A stretch of DNA of 64,000 nt from UBA7359 sp041689615 (GTDB taxonomy: Bacteria > Pseudomonadota > Gammaproteobacteria > Eutrophobiales > Eutrophobiaceae), in assembly GCA_041689615.1 (NCBI GenBank), contig JBDNFW010000026.1, positions 84,969 to 148,968 of the forward strand. Reading direction: 5' to 3'. The notes below the pieces were generated by a model. That model was not told where the DNA came from, searched no databases, and was given only the letters and a program-made list of their open reading frames with translations. The position numbers and the translations under genes are program-made. Below, piece after piece: positions 51,551-60,239 of this stretch (the first letter of the stretch is position 1; the number at the start of each line of letters is the position of its first letter).

Positions 51551-53239
51551 TTATTTGTTTAGTTTTGCCCATGAATCACGCAAGGTCACAGTGCGATTAA
51601 ATATCGGCTTACCATCAAGGCTATCCTTGCTATCTACATTGAAGTAACCGGTTCGTTCAAACTGAAAACATTCTTCTGCTTTTGCTACAGCTAATGAAGG
51701 CTCAAGATAAGCTGTTTTTAAAGTCAATATTGATTCAGGATTAATAAAACTTTTCCAATCCTTTTCATGTTTCTTGCTATCCGGTTTTGGATCTTTGAAC
51801 AAACGGTCATATAATCGCACTTCCGTTTCTAACGCATGCTCAACAGAAACCCAATGGATGGTTCCTTTAACCTTGCGACCATCAGGTGCATTACCACCTT
51901 TTGTTTCCGGATCATACGTACAACGTAATTCAATAACTTCGCCTGCATCATTTTTAATCACTTCGTTACAAGTAATAAAATAAGCATAGCGCAAACGTAC
52001 TTCGCGACCAGGCCCTAAACGAAAGAATTTTTTTGGTGGGTCTTCCATAAAGTCATCTTGTTCAATATAAATTTCTTTCGAGAAAGGCAACTGACGTTGT
52101 CCCATATCAGGATCATTCGGATGATAAGGCGCATCAAGATGTTCCTCTTCACCCTCCGGGTAATTTTCAATCACTACTTTCAGAGGGTTCAATACAGCAA
52201 GAACACGTCGCGTGCGCTTATCAAGGTCTTCTCGTACGCAATTCTCTAATACACCGACATCGATCATGGTGTCCGTTTTAGTCACGCCTATGCGACTACA
52301 AAAATCACGAATTGCTTCTGCCGTATAACCCCGACGTCTCATTCCAACAATCGTTGGCATACGTGGATCGTCCCAACCCGAAACTAACTCTTCAGTCACC
52401 AACTCATTCAATTTACGTTTACTGGTAACCGTATAATTTAAATTTAAACGAGCAAACTCAATCTGCTGTGGATGACAAGGAACGGGTAATTGATCCAAAA
52501 ACCAGTCATACAAAGGGCGATGATCTTCAAACTCTAATGTACATAATGAATGTGTAATGTTCTCCAGTGCATCAGAAATACAATGTGTATAGTCATACAT
52601 CGGATAAACACACCACTCATCACCCGTTTTATGATGCACGGTTTTCTTAATGCGATAGACAGCAGGGTCACGCATATTCATATTAGGTGATGCCATATCA
52701 ATTTTGGCACGAAGTATTCTTTCACCCACTGCAAATTCACCCGTCCGCATACGTTTAAACAAATCCAGATTTTCTTCTACGCTGCGATCACGATGCGGAC
52801 TAGGTTTGCCTGGCTCAGTTAATGTACCGCGAAGTGCCCGCATTTCATCATAACTAAGATCATCAACATAGGCCTTACCATCTTTAATTAGTTGAACCGC
52901 AAATTCATAAAGTTGTTCAAAATAATCCGATGCATAAAACAATCGATCTTCCCAATCAAAACCTAACCATTTAATGTCATTTTGGATAGAGTCCGTATAT
53001 TCAACATTTTCTTTCTCTGGATTAGTATCATCAAAACGAAGATTACATAGTCCAGCTTCATAATCTTGTGCTAGACCAAAGTTTAAACAGATCGACTTTG
53101 CATGACCGATATGAAGATAACCATTAGGCTCTGGGGGAAAACGCGTATGCACACGCCCTTCATTTTTATTATTCTTTAAATCATCATTAATGATGTTACG
53201 AATAAAGTTACTCGGTTCCGGGTTTGAATTTTCAGACAT
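51551..53239 (-). CDS. glnS: Glutaminyl-tRNA synthetase
   Basis: GlnS charges tRNA-Gln directly. The 562 residues fit the class Ia family: HIGH motif in RFPPEPNGYLHIGHAKSICL, a KMSKS variant VTSKRKLNELV, and the anticodon-binding beta-barrels (FFRLGPGREVRLRYAYFI). It is essentially canonical. It is the first gene of the minus-strand glnS-purC-can string; the 73 bases separating it from the next upstream gene (ending at 53313) show nothing special. Confidence 0.98.
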   Translation of the reverse strand: MSENSNPEPSNFIRNIINDDLKNNKNEGRVHTRFPPEPNGYLHIGHAKSICLNFGLAQDYEAGLCNLRFDDTNPEKENVEYTDSIQNDIKWLGFDWEDRLFYASDYFEQLYEFAVQLIKDGKAYVDDLSYDEMRALRGTLTEPGKPSPHRDRSVEENLDLFKRMRTGEFAVGERILRAKIDMASPNMNMRDPAVYRIKKTVHHKTGDEWCVYPMYDYTHCISDALENITHSLCTLEFEDHRPLYDWFLDQLPVPCHPQQIEFARLNLNYTVTSKRKLNELVTEELVSGWDDPRMPTIVGMRRRGYTAEAIRDFCSRIGVTKTDTMIDVGVLENCVREDLDKRTRRVLAVLNPLKVVIENYPEGEEEHLDAPYHPNDPDMGQRQLPFSKEIYIEQDDFMEDPPKKFFRLGPGREVRLRYAYFITCNEVIKNDAGEVIELRCTYDPETKGGNAPDGRKVKGTIHWVSVEHALETEVRLYDRLFKDPKPDSKKHEKDWKSFINPESILTLKTAYLEPSLAVAKAEECFQFERTGYFNVDSKDSLDGKPIFNRTVTLRDSWAKLNK

Positions 53240-53312
53240 GAACTATCCTAAAGTAATACAGATTATTATTGTTATTAATATTATTTAAAATGGGTGTTAT
53301 TAAAAATAATTT

Positions 53313-54542
53313 TTATAACTGTGTACGAGCCAGATCAGGTAAGTCACCTTTCAATCCCATCGCTCGCTTCAAAATGGCATGTTTGGCTACAGGCAAGCTA
53401 TCAAACATATCTAAGCCAAAATTGCGCAACCATTGTACAGATTGCGTCTGATTTTCAAAGAGATGTTTAAAGCCATCTAGTAAATACATCATGCTATGAT
53501 TCTCGCCCTTACGTCTACGTTCATATCGACGTAATACTTGCAACCGACCAGGGTCTCTTCCGCGTTGAACGGTATCAATAAGCACTTCTGCCAAAGCTGC
53601 TGCATCCAGTAATCCTAAATTAGCGCCTAAACCTGCCAAAGGATGAACGGTATGCGCACTATCGCCAATCAAAGCGACTCTAGATTTAACATATTGCTCT
53701 GCTTGCGCGCGACTTAACGGAAATACCATTCGTTCGCTACTTTCCTTAATTTCACCTAATTCATTGGCAAACGCCTCTGCCAATTCAAAATGAAAGGCAG
53801 ATTTATCACTCTCTTTTAATCGCTGAATATGATCAGGACTACTTGACCAGACAATGGCAGATTGATGTGGATCGGCCATCGGCAAAAAGGCTAAAGGACC
53901 ACGTTTTAAAAAACGTTGTCGCGCAATTTCAACATGCGGGTATTCCATTGTAACGATACACGCCAAAGCAGACTGTTGGTAATCATGTTTATGATAATGA
54001 ATATTAGCCAGCGATCTTAGTTTTGAATTACTACCATCAGCAGCAACAACGAGTTTTGATCTGAACTGCAGGCCATCTTCTGTTTCCAACAACATAGCAT
54101 TTGTTCCATTCTTTATAAATGCAGGAGAAACTGACCAGATACAACGGACATTTTCCATGTCGAGTAACTTTTCCTGTAATGCATCAACAATCACTTGATG
54201 AGAAATAATGTAACCCATGGTTGGCTGACAAATTGATGCGCTATCAAAATTAATTTCGCCTAAACCATTCTCATCCCAAACATGCATCTTACGAAAACAA
54301 GCAATGTCATTTTCATCTATGCGGCGCCAAGCACCGGCTTTTTTTAATATTTGTTCAGAAGCACGCGTTATGGCAAAAATACGCGCATCAACTTTTTTAA
54401 GTGAATTGACCTGTCTAACACCGGCATCGAGTAGAATAACTTTTATTCCAGCTTGCCCTAATAAACAGGCAAAAGTACCGCCAATGATACCGCCACCAAC
54501 CACTACAACATCCGCATCAAATTTATCTAATGGATTTGTCAC
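53313..54542 (-). CDS. ubiI: UbiI-like FAD-dependent ubiquinone-biosynthesis hydroxylase
   Basis: The 409-residue flavin monooxygenase has the FAD-binding DADVVVVGGGIIGGTFACLL, the VAADGSNSKLRSLA dinucleotide motif and the second FAD motif VALIGDSAHTVHPLAGLG followed by NLGLLDAAALAEVL, typical of the UbiH/UbiF/VisC/Coq6 family. These enzymes hydroxylate the ring of ubiquinone precursors at the inner membrane. The position after pepP-ubiH fits E. coli ubiI (visC). Which ring position it hydroxylates cannot be told from sequence. The start overlaps ubiH by 4 bases. Confidence 0.9.
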   Translation of the reverse strand: MTNPLDKFDADVVVVGGGIIGGTFACLLGQAGIKVILLDAGVRQVNSLKKVDARIFAITRASEQILKKAGAWRRIDENDIACFRKMHVWDENGLGEINFDSASICQPTMGYIISHQVIVDALQEKLLDMENVRCIWSVSPAFIKNGTNAMLLETEDGLQFRSKLVVAADGSNSKLRSLANIHYHKHDYQQSALACIVTMEYPHVEIARQRFLKRGPLAFLPMADPHQSAIVWSSSPDHIQRLKESDKSAFHFELAEAFANELGEIKESSERMVFPLSRAQAEQYVKSRVALIGDSAHTVHPLAGLGANLGLLDAAALAEVLIDTVQRGRDPGRLQVLRRYERRRKGENHSMMYLLDGFKHLFENQTQSVQWLRNFGLDMFDSLPVAKHAILKRAMGLKGDLPDLARTQL

Positions 54543-55759
54543 AACGATTGTCCTCTAACAAGGCGAGGTTGTAATCCGGCAAGCCCCATTGTTCTTTCAA
54601 CGAATGACATCTTGAGATCAGGTATCGCATCAAGCAACAGCATCGCCATGTTTCTAGCCGAACTTAATAAAGGCAATTCATTATAAAAACTATTCGCAAG
54701 TCTATTAGTAAACTGCATAACGTGTTGTTGATCAGTTTGACGTAACTTTATGTAATCTTCCAAAATGCGAATATCATTTATAGCGAGTCCTTTTTCTATA
54801 CCCGCAAAAATACACTCCGCTAAACCTGCAACATCACGTAGACCCAAATTAAATCCCTGTGCCGCATTTGGATGAATGGTATGTGCTGAATTACCTAATA
54901 ATATTAACTGCTCTTGATACTGCTCAATCGCTTCGATAAAGACAATAGGATAAGAGCGGCGCTGACCTACTTGTTCAATCTTACCCAAACGACGCCCAAA
55001 CTCAGCTTCGACTGCTTCAATATATTGTTCATCCGACATATTTAAATAACGTTCAGTATTTTCTTTATTAACAGTAAACACTAGTACCGAACGATTCTTA
55101 TCAATAGGTAACAACGCTACTGGGCCATGAGTAGTGAAACGTTCGTAAGCGGTAGCATTGTTTGGCTTTTGTGTTGTTACATTGGCAACAATAGCGGTCT
55201 GCTTAAAATCTTTTTCTTTGGTATTAATTCCCGCCAGACGTCGAACTAATGAATGACTACCATCTGCACCAACTAATAAACCGGCACTGATTGTTTCGGT
55301 ATTATCTGAACACGATATTTCCAATGTAATGCCTGAATCAGTACGATGAAAATGTTTTAACTCTGCCGGGCAAATTAATTTAACCTTTTCAAAGGTAGAC
55401 ATTTGTTGATGTAAGGCATGCCCCAAAGAACGCGCAACAACCACATTGCCTAATTCTGCATATCCGCTTTCTGCTGCATCTAAATGCGCAAAACCAAATC
55501 GACCTTGTTCAGAAACATGTATTCTTTTTATTGGTGTTGCAGAAGATTGAACCTGTTGCCACACATTAATGTGTTCAAGAATACGTTTGGAGGAAGGCGA
55601 AAGTGTAATACCTCTATCATCGTAACTAGGCTGTTGATCATTTGTTAAGGTGATCGATTCAATGATGGCAATACGTAAACCCGATGAAGCCAAGGCACAA
55701 GCCAGACTTGCACCGACCATGCCTGCACCAACGATGACAACATCATAATCATGCGACAT
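54539..55759 (-). CDS. ubiH: UbiH-like 2-octaprenyl-6-methoxyphenol hydroxylase
   Basis: This is a second flavin hydroxylase of the same family, 406 residues: DYDVVIVGAGMVGASLACAL, LLVGADGSHSLVRRLAGI, LILLGNSAHTIHPNAAQGF then NLGLRDVAGLAECI. It overlaps pepP by 11 bases upstream and the ubiI-like gene by 4 bases downstream. The order ygfB-pepP-ubiH-ubiI is the one found in E. coli and gives the UbiH name. Confidence 0.93.
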   Translation of the reverse strand: MSHDYDVVIVGAGMVGASLACALASSGLRIAIIESITLTNDQQPSYDDRGITLSPSSKRILEHINVWQQVQSSATPIKRIHVSEQGRFGFAHLDAAESGYAELGNVVVARSLGHALHQQMSTFEKVKLICPAELKHFHRTDSGITLEISCSDNTETISAGLLVGADGSHSLVRRLAGINTKEKDFKQTAIVANVTTQKPNNATAYERFTTHGPVALLPIDKNRSVLVFTVNKENTERYLNMSDEQYIEAVEAEFGRRLGKIEQVGQRRSYPIVFIEAIEQYQEQLILLGNSAHTIHPNAAQGFNLGLRDVAGLAECIFAGIEKGLAINDIRILEDYIKLRQTDQQHVMQFTNRLANSFYNELPLLSSARNMAMLLLDAIPDLKMSFVERTMGLAGLQPRLVRGQSL

Positions 55760-57062
55760 TCATCAATGCCTCAATTTCATCTGCGGTTTTTGGCGCATCT
55801 TTACTTAAGACTTCGTAACCGTCTTTTGTCACCAACACATCATCTTCAATACGTATACCAATGTTCCACCATTTTTTTGGCAGTCCTTTGCTGCCTGCTG
55901 ACATATAAAGTCCCGGCTCAATGGTTAAGACCATTCCAGGCTCAAGCATACGCCATTCATTATCAACTTTATAATCACCTACATCATGCACATCCATCCC
56001 GATCCAATGTCCGGTACGATGCATATAATATTTTGTATAAACATGATCCTTAATCAATTCATCTACATTACCTTTCAAGATACCTAACTCAATCATACCT
56101 TCGGTTAAGACTCTAACAGCAGCATCATGCGGATCATTCCAATGATTGCCGGGCCTAACCTGTTCTATTGCCGCCAGTTGTGCCTTTAACACTAAGTCAT
56201 ATGCCTGACGTTGCGCCGTAGAAAATTTGCCATTCGCGGGAAAAGTTCTTGTGATATCGCTGGCATAACCCTGATATTCAGCACCCGCATCAATCAATAA
56301 TAAATCACCCTCAGAAATTTCATCGCGATTCTCGGTGTAGTGCAAAATACAGCCGTTCTCTCCTGAACCAACAATGGAAGGATAAGCGGCAGCACGCGAA
56401 CCGTGCTGCATAAATTCATGGACTAACTCTGCCTCAAGTTGGAATTCGTGCATGCCCGGTTTGCAATAGCCCATCACACGTTTGTGCGCGCCTGCTGAAA
56501 TTTTTGCTGCCTGACGCATTAATTTAATCTCATCTCGGCTCTTATAAAGACGCATATCATGTAAAAAATGATTAAGCGAAATAAATTCATCAGGCGCCAC
56601 AACGCCGGTTCGCGCTTTGCCTCTGATCTGATTAACCCAACCCAATGCTCTGTGATCAAAGTTTTGATCATGTCCCATATTATAAAAAATACGCTCATGT
56701 CCTTCGATCAAGCCGGGTAAGATGTCATCCATATCTTCAATTGGGAACGCATCATCCGCACCATAGGTTTTAAGAGCGCCTTCAAGACCAGCGCGACGAC
56801 CATGCCATGTTTCCATTTCCTCATCGCTTTCACGACAAAACAAAATAAATTCACCATCCGCACGATCCGGAATTAAAACCGCTACTGCTTCAGGTTCGGG
56901 ATAAGCAGTCAGATAAAAAAAGTCGCTGTCTGGCCGAAAAGGAAATTCAACATCACGATTTCGAATATAAACGGAAGCTGTCGGCAGTATCGCAATACTG
57001 TCCGAACCGATCATATCCATCAGTCGCTTACGGCGAGCCTGACATTCTTTCTTATTTAACAC
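55749..57062 (-). CDS. pepP: Xaa-Pro aminopeptidase
   Basis: PepP removes N-terminal residues preceding proline. The 437-residue M24B metallopeptidase shows all five metal ligands: the two aspartates in LLIDAGAEYQGYASDITRTF, the histidine in MHRTGHWIGMDVHDVG, and the glutamates in TIEPGLYMSAG and IGIRIEDDVLV. Length equals E. coli PepP (441). It is in the ygfB-pepP-ubiH-ubiI operon, 18 bases after ygfB. Confidence 0.97.
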   Translation of the reverse strand: MLNKKECQARRKRLMDMIGSDSIAILPTASVYIRNRDVEFPFRPDSDFFYLTAYPEPEAVAVLIPDRADGEFILFCRESDEEMETWHGRRAGLEGALKTYGADDAFPIEDMDDILPGLIEGHERIFYNMGHDQNFDHRALGWVNQIRGKARTGVVAPDEFISLNHFLHDMRLYKSRDEIKLMRQAAKISAGAHKRVMGYCKPGMHEFQLEAELVHEFMQHGSRAAAYPSIVGSGENGCILHYTENRDEISEGDLLLIDAGAEYQGYASDITRTFPANGKFSTAQRQAYDLVLKAQLAAIEQVRPGNHWNDPHDAAVRVLTEGMIELGILKGNVDELIKDHVYTKYYMHRTGHWIGMDVHDVGDYKVDNEWRMLEPGMVLTIEPGLYMSAGSKGLPKKWWNIGIRIEDDVLVTKDGYEVLSKDAPKTADEIEALMNVA

Positions 57063-57080
57063 CCTGACTTCCTCATAGGA

Positions 57081-57638
57081 TTAATGTAAAACCTCAGGTT
57101 TCTTAATATTTGCACTCACTTGATACCATTCCTGATGCAACATAATGGTACCAACACGAATATACTCAACAACTTCAAAAAAAGCCGTTTCCGCTTCTTC
57201 GTCATCTTCTATTGTCGTCTCCATACGCGAAATTGAAACCACATCTTTCACAAATTCATCACACTCATCATTTAATGTCGGTTTTTTACCCATTCCACCG
57301 ATTCCCAAGCCGCTGGCAAAACCAGCACACCACTCAGCAAGCGCACTGGAACGGTCACTTATGGCAGTTTGGTCATCCGGCAAGAGTAATTCAAAAGAAA
57401 TTTCCTCGGACAATATCTCTTCTTTCACCTGCTTTGCCAACTTTTCGAGAATTGCGAAACAATCACCCACGTTAACTGTAGCATCAATGCCAGCTAGTAA
57501 ATGATCTCGCCATGAATCTGCGGCAATTGAATTACTGCTACAGAAATAACCACACAAGAAACCGTGGCACTCTGAAGCCCGTACACCAGCGTGTACTGTA
57601 CCTAATTTCGCATTTACTTCATCGTAGTCAATTTTCAT
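57081..57638 (-). CDS. ygfB: YgfB-family (UPF0149) protein
   Basis: From the ATG at 57638 this is a 185-residue protein of the UPF0149 family: MKIDYDEVNAKL, SECHGFLCGYFC, WCAGFASGLGIGG and VEYIRVGTIMLHQEW. The longer open frame reaching 57794 is rejected because its first 52 codons read through a palindromic element and are unlike the family. In E. coli ygfB heads the same pepP-ubiH operon; in Pseudomonas relatives it is a regulator acting on transcription, and the role here is unproven. Confidence 0.92.
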   Translation of the reverse strand: MKIDYDEVNAKLGTVHAGVRASECHGFLCGYFCSSNSIAADSWRDHLLAGIDATVNVGDCFAILEKLAKQVKEEILSEEISFELLLPDDQTAISDRSSALAEWCAGFASGLGIGGMGKKPTLNDECDEFVKDVVSISRMETTIEDDEEAETAFFEVVEYIRVGTIMLHQEWYQVSANIKKPEVLH

Positions 57639-57709
57639 CGATATTCTCTTCTTCAACTCTCTAACTAAATAGTTGTTTTTGTGGCACAATAATAACAGGA
57701 AGCGGCATG

Positions 57710-57874
57710 AGGAGGTTGTCAAACTTAAGACTGTTCTACTGCGGAAAAGCCGGATTTGTCTCTTTTTCACGCTCTGCTTCGTTAAATAGAACAACTATTT
57801 GCCTCAACAGTGCGTGAAAAATAGTTCAAACCGGACTTTCCCTCGCTACGAACGCTTAAGTCTGACAACCTCCT
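57710..57874. repeat. 165-bp palindromic intergenic element (MITE- or hairpin-like)
   Basis: The ends AGGAGGTTGTCAAACTTAAG (57710-57729) and CTTAAGTCTGACAACCTCCT (57855-57874) are inverted copies with one mismatch. The interior is also roughly self-complementary: a CGGATTTG...TTTTTCACGC stretch on the left mirrors GCGTGAAAAATAG...CAAACCGG on the right. The whole element can fold into one long imperfect hairpin centred near 57792. It has no coding capacity of its own. It lies between divergent ygfB and the coil gene. A mobile hairpin element is the simplest reading. Confidence 0.7.
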
Positions 57875-57900
57875 GAGCACCTTCTATTTGTGATCACCTG

Positions 57901-57929
57901 TTGACCAGTTAATTCAGGCACTTTATATT
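57901..57929 (+). promoter_or_regulatory. Sigma-70-type promoter for the coil-zapA-6S region
   Basis: TTGACC (57901-57906), a 17-base spacer and TATATT (57924-57929) form a good housekeeping promoter. It points toward the coil protein start at 57993, with a leader of about 57 bases. Confidence 0.6.
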
Positions 57930-57992
57930 GATGATCCTATGATAAATCAACTATAACGCCGGTTCACGCTGAACCAGTATCAGGACACTATC

Positions 57993-58217
57993 ATGAGCAA
58001 TGACAATAACGAAAATACAGATCTTGGGGCACTCGAATCGAGAGTTGACGAGTTAATTAGTACGGTTAGCCAGCTGAAAACTGAAAATTCTGCTTTACGA
58101 AACCAGCAAGACAGCCTGGTAAACGAACGTGCGGTCTTGATTGAAAAGACCGAACAAGCCAGAACCCGTATCGAATCAATGATTTCGCGTCTTCGATCTA
58201 TGGAAACACGTGCATGA
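57993..58217 (+). CDS. Small coiled-coil protein, ZapB-like (TIGR02449 type)
   Basis: This 74-residue protein is almost entirely heptad-repeat coiled coil (LGALESRVDELISTVSQLKT, ENSALRNQQDSLVNERAVLI, SRLRSMETRA). This small family is regularly encoded just before zapA in gammaproteobacteria. By analogy with ZapB it may act in division-ring assembly, but that is not established. Its stop overlaps the zapA start by 4 bases. Confidence 0.88.
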   Translation: MSNDNNENTDLGALESRVDELISTVSQLKTENSALRNQQDSLVNERAVLIEKTEQARTRIESMISRLRSMETRA

Positions 58218-58558
58218 GCAAAAACACCTCTCCAGTTAAAGTCACTATCCTTGAAAAGGAATATTTGATTGCCTGTGAGGAAGCAGAAATAGAATCGTTA
58301 CGCAATTCTGCCGATTTCCTTAATCAAAAAATGAATGAAATGAAAAGAGGTGGTGGTGTCATTGGATCAGAACGAATTGCAGTGATGACAGCGCTAAATA
58401 TTACAAACGAATTACTCGCTTACAAAAAAGATAATCAGGACTATACTTCATCTATAGACAGTACCCTGAAGCGTTTACAAAACAAGATTAATGATGCCTT
58501 GGCGCGAGACACTCAACTGGATATGGATATGGATTCTCCAGTTTCACAGGGCAGTTAG
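58214..58558 (+). CDS. zapA: Cell division protein ZapA
   Basis: ZapA binds and bundles FtsZ filaments. The 114 residues show the family start VKVTILEKEYLIACEEAEIE, then SADFLNQKMNEMKRGG and the helix SERIAVMTALNITNELLAYK, followed by a coiled-coil C-terminus. It overlaps the ZapB-like gene by 4 bases. The 6S RNA gene lies directly downstream, as in E. coli. Confidence 0.95.
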   Translation: MSKNTSPVKVTILEKEYLIACEEAEIESLRNSADFLNQKMNEMKRGGGVIGSERIAVMTALNITNELLAYKKDNQDYTSSIDSTLKRLQNKINDALARDTQLDMDMDSPVSQGS

Positions 58559-58572
58559 TAGAAAAGATTAAG

Positions 58573-58763
58573 CTTGGGTATCTTCTGTGATGCGCGTTAT
58601 CTACTCGTGATAACTTGAGCCGATAAGATATATCGCAGGGAATCTGAAAGTGTGTTGTTGTGCATGTCCATCCACGTGGAAAGCCTGAGACGTTACCTAA
58701 GATACCCACTTGAACTACTGGTTCAAGTTCAATGTCAGAGACGACATCACGGTTGATACCCCC
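58573..58763 (+). ncRNA. ssrS: 6S RNA
   Basis: The region folds with a closing stem of GGGTATC and GTGATG (58576-58592) against CATCAC and GATACCC (58745-58761), and holds the typical 3' hairpin CTTGAAC-TACTG-GTTCAAG. The central part contains TTGAGCCGATA and CCTGAGACG, landmarks of 6S RNA around the open bubble. 6S RNA mimics an open promoter and inhibits sigma-70 RNA polymerase in stationary phase. Its place just after zapA is the classic locus. The usual downstream ygfA/fau gene is missing. Exact ends are approximate. Confidence 0.88.
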
Positions 58764-58794
58764 TACTTTATTAAATCAGTAGCTGTAACCTTAT

Positions 58795-60069
58795 TTATAT
58801 TGCATTTGCTGATAAGACCATTGCGCCTAAATCTACCGGCTTTATTTCATTGAAGTTGATACTTACTATACTGATGTCATCATTTTGCTTTGTGTCGCCA
58901 ATATATTTTTCAAGTTCATCTTTAACTATATGAAATGAATCCTGTCGGTTTTCACTTTTTGTAAAATTTTGTTCCAGACGTTCAACACCGTACATTCCAC
59001 CGGCAGCATCACAAGCATCAGTTACACCATCACTGTAAATAAAAGCAGTACAATCAAAACCTACATCGATTGTTTCACAAGCAAGATCTTTGGAACTGTA
59101 TTGATTAATCCCTATTGGCACATGTGAAGAAGAAACTTTAGTCCTGATAGAGCCATCACGGTTAATGATTAAAATATCAGGTAATCCACCGTTCCAGATA
59201 GTCACTTTTTGTGCATGATAATCGTATTCTAATAAACACGCAGCGCAAAAAAGATGGGTAGGCAATACGATATTCAAGGAACGATTTAATTCAGCAACAA
59301 TTTCAGGAAGACTTTCTCCGAGTCTGGCTTTCGTCATAAAAATATTCGCCGCCAATGGCGCACCAATCGCCGCAGGCAAACCATGTCCGGTAAAATCAGC
59401 AAGCATGACATACGTATGATTAGAACGGCTTTGCGCCGAAAGAATCAAGTCACCACTAAACATTGACATGGGCGACATCCAGCTTTTTAAATAATAAGCA
59501 TCTTTTGTATGTGTATAAATTAATCGATCGAAAACTTCTTTTGCGATTTTCATTTCAGCTTCATTTTCAGCCTGTTCTAATTCAAGCTTATAATTCAACT
59601 CTCTTAATTGAATCATTTTTGACTCAAGCTGACTGTTAGTCTCCTTTAACTTTCCAGCCGTAAGTGCTAATTTTTCTTTTAGCTCTGCGACACTGTATCT
59701 TTCTATTCCATCATCAATCGATTTTTCAAGAACTTCAAAAGAACAAGGTTTATTCAGAAATCGGTAAATCTCACCTTTATGAAGAGCTTCAACAACAACG
59801 TCCTTATCAGTCTCACCCGTCAACATGATAAAAACTGAAAGTGGGGATATTTGTCTCGCTTTTTCAAGAAAGGCCGTTCCAGTCATGTGCGGCATATTGT
59901 AATCAACAATAACTACTTGAAAATCAAGATGCTTTTCTAGAAAAACTAAAGCATCAGCACCACTATTAGCCAGCGTTATATCGTATTTTTCTCTGAACTG
60001 ACGCTTAAATGCAGCCGTAATATTGGCTTCATCGTCAATATAAAGCACTCGCGCTAATTTATTAGTCAT
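58795..60069 (-). CDS. Response regulator with RsbU/SpoIIE-type PP2C phosphatase output
   Basis: The 424-residue protein begins with a receiver (ARVLYIDDEANITAAF, phosphoacceptor aspartate in VVIVDYNMPHMTG, lysine in YRFLNKPC). A coiled coil follows (about 130-180), then a SpoIIE-type phosphatase domain with metal aspartates in VMLADFTGHGLPAA, FIYSDGVTDACD and NDDISIV. Such regulators dephosphorylate anti-sigma-factor antagonists in partner-switching pathways. No anti-sigma or antagonist gene is nearby. It has no DNA-binding domain. Convergent with 6S RNA; it follows ilvA on the same strand across 170 bases. Confidence 0.92.
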   Translation of the reverse strand: MTNKLARVLYIDDEANITAAFKRQFREKYDITLANSGADALVFLEKHLDFQVVIVDYNMPHMTGTAFLEKARQISPLSVFIMLTGETDKDVVVEALHKGEIYRFLNKPCSFEVLEKSIDDGIERYSVAELKEKLALTAGKLKETNSQLESKMIQLRELNYKLELEQAENEAEMKIAKEVFDRLIYTHTKDAYYLKSWMSPMSMFSGDLILSAQSRSNHTYVMLADFTGHGLPAAIGAPLAANIFMTKARLGESLPEIVAELNRSLNIVLPTHLFCAACLLEYDYHAQKVTIWNGGLPDILIINRDGSIRTKVSSSHVPIGINQYSSKDLACETIDVGFDCTAFIYSDGVTDACDAAGGMYGVERLEQNFTKSENRQDSFHIVKDELEKYIGDTKQNDDISIVSINFNEIKPVDLGAMVLSANAI

Positions 60070-60190
60070 GGAACTTGCCTACACATACAAATCCTTCTGT
60101 TTGAGCCTGTTAACTTCGACTATGGATAAACTTTATCGGCACAATAACTGAAATATTTAGGGAAACAGGAGAGGTTTATTGTTTATTTTA

Positions 60191-60231
60191 TATAACCGTA
60201 ATCTCGCTATGTAAGTGAAATTAAGGTTATA
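60191..60231 (-). terminator. Stem-loop after ilvA, probable terminator
   Basis: TATAACCTTAATTTC and GAGATTACGGTTATA pair on the minus strand with two non-Watson-Crick positions around a 12-base loop, 9 bases past the ilvA stop. The following sequence (TAAAATAAAC) is only weakly U-rich, so termination may be partial. Confidence 0.45.
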
Positions 60232-60239
60232 AAGGACTA

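Noticed and set aside
57639..57794. N-terminal extension of ygfB
   Set aside because: The frame is open, but it reads through the palindromic element, is unlike the UPF0149 family, and a well-placed ATG exists at 57638.
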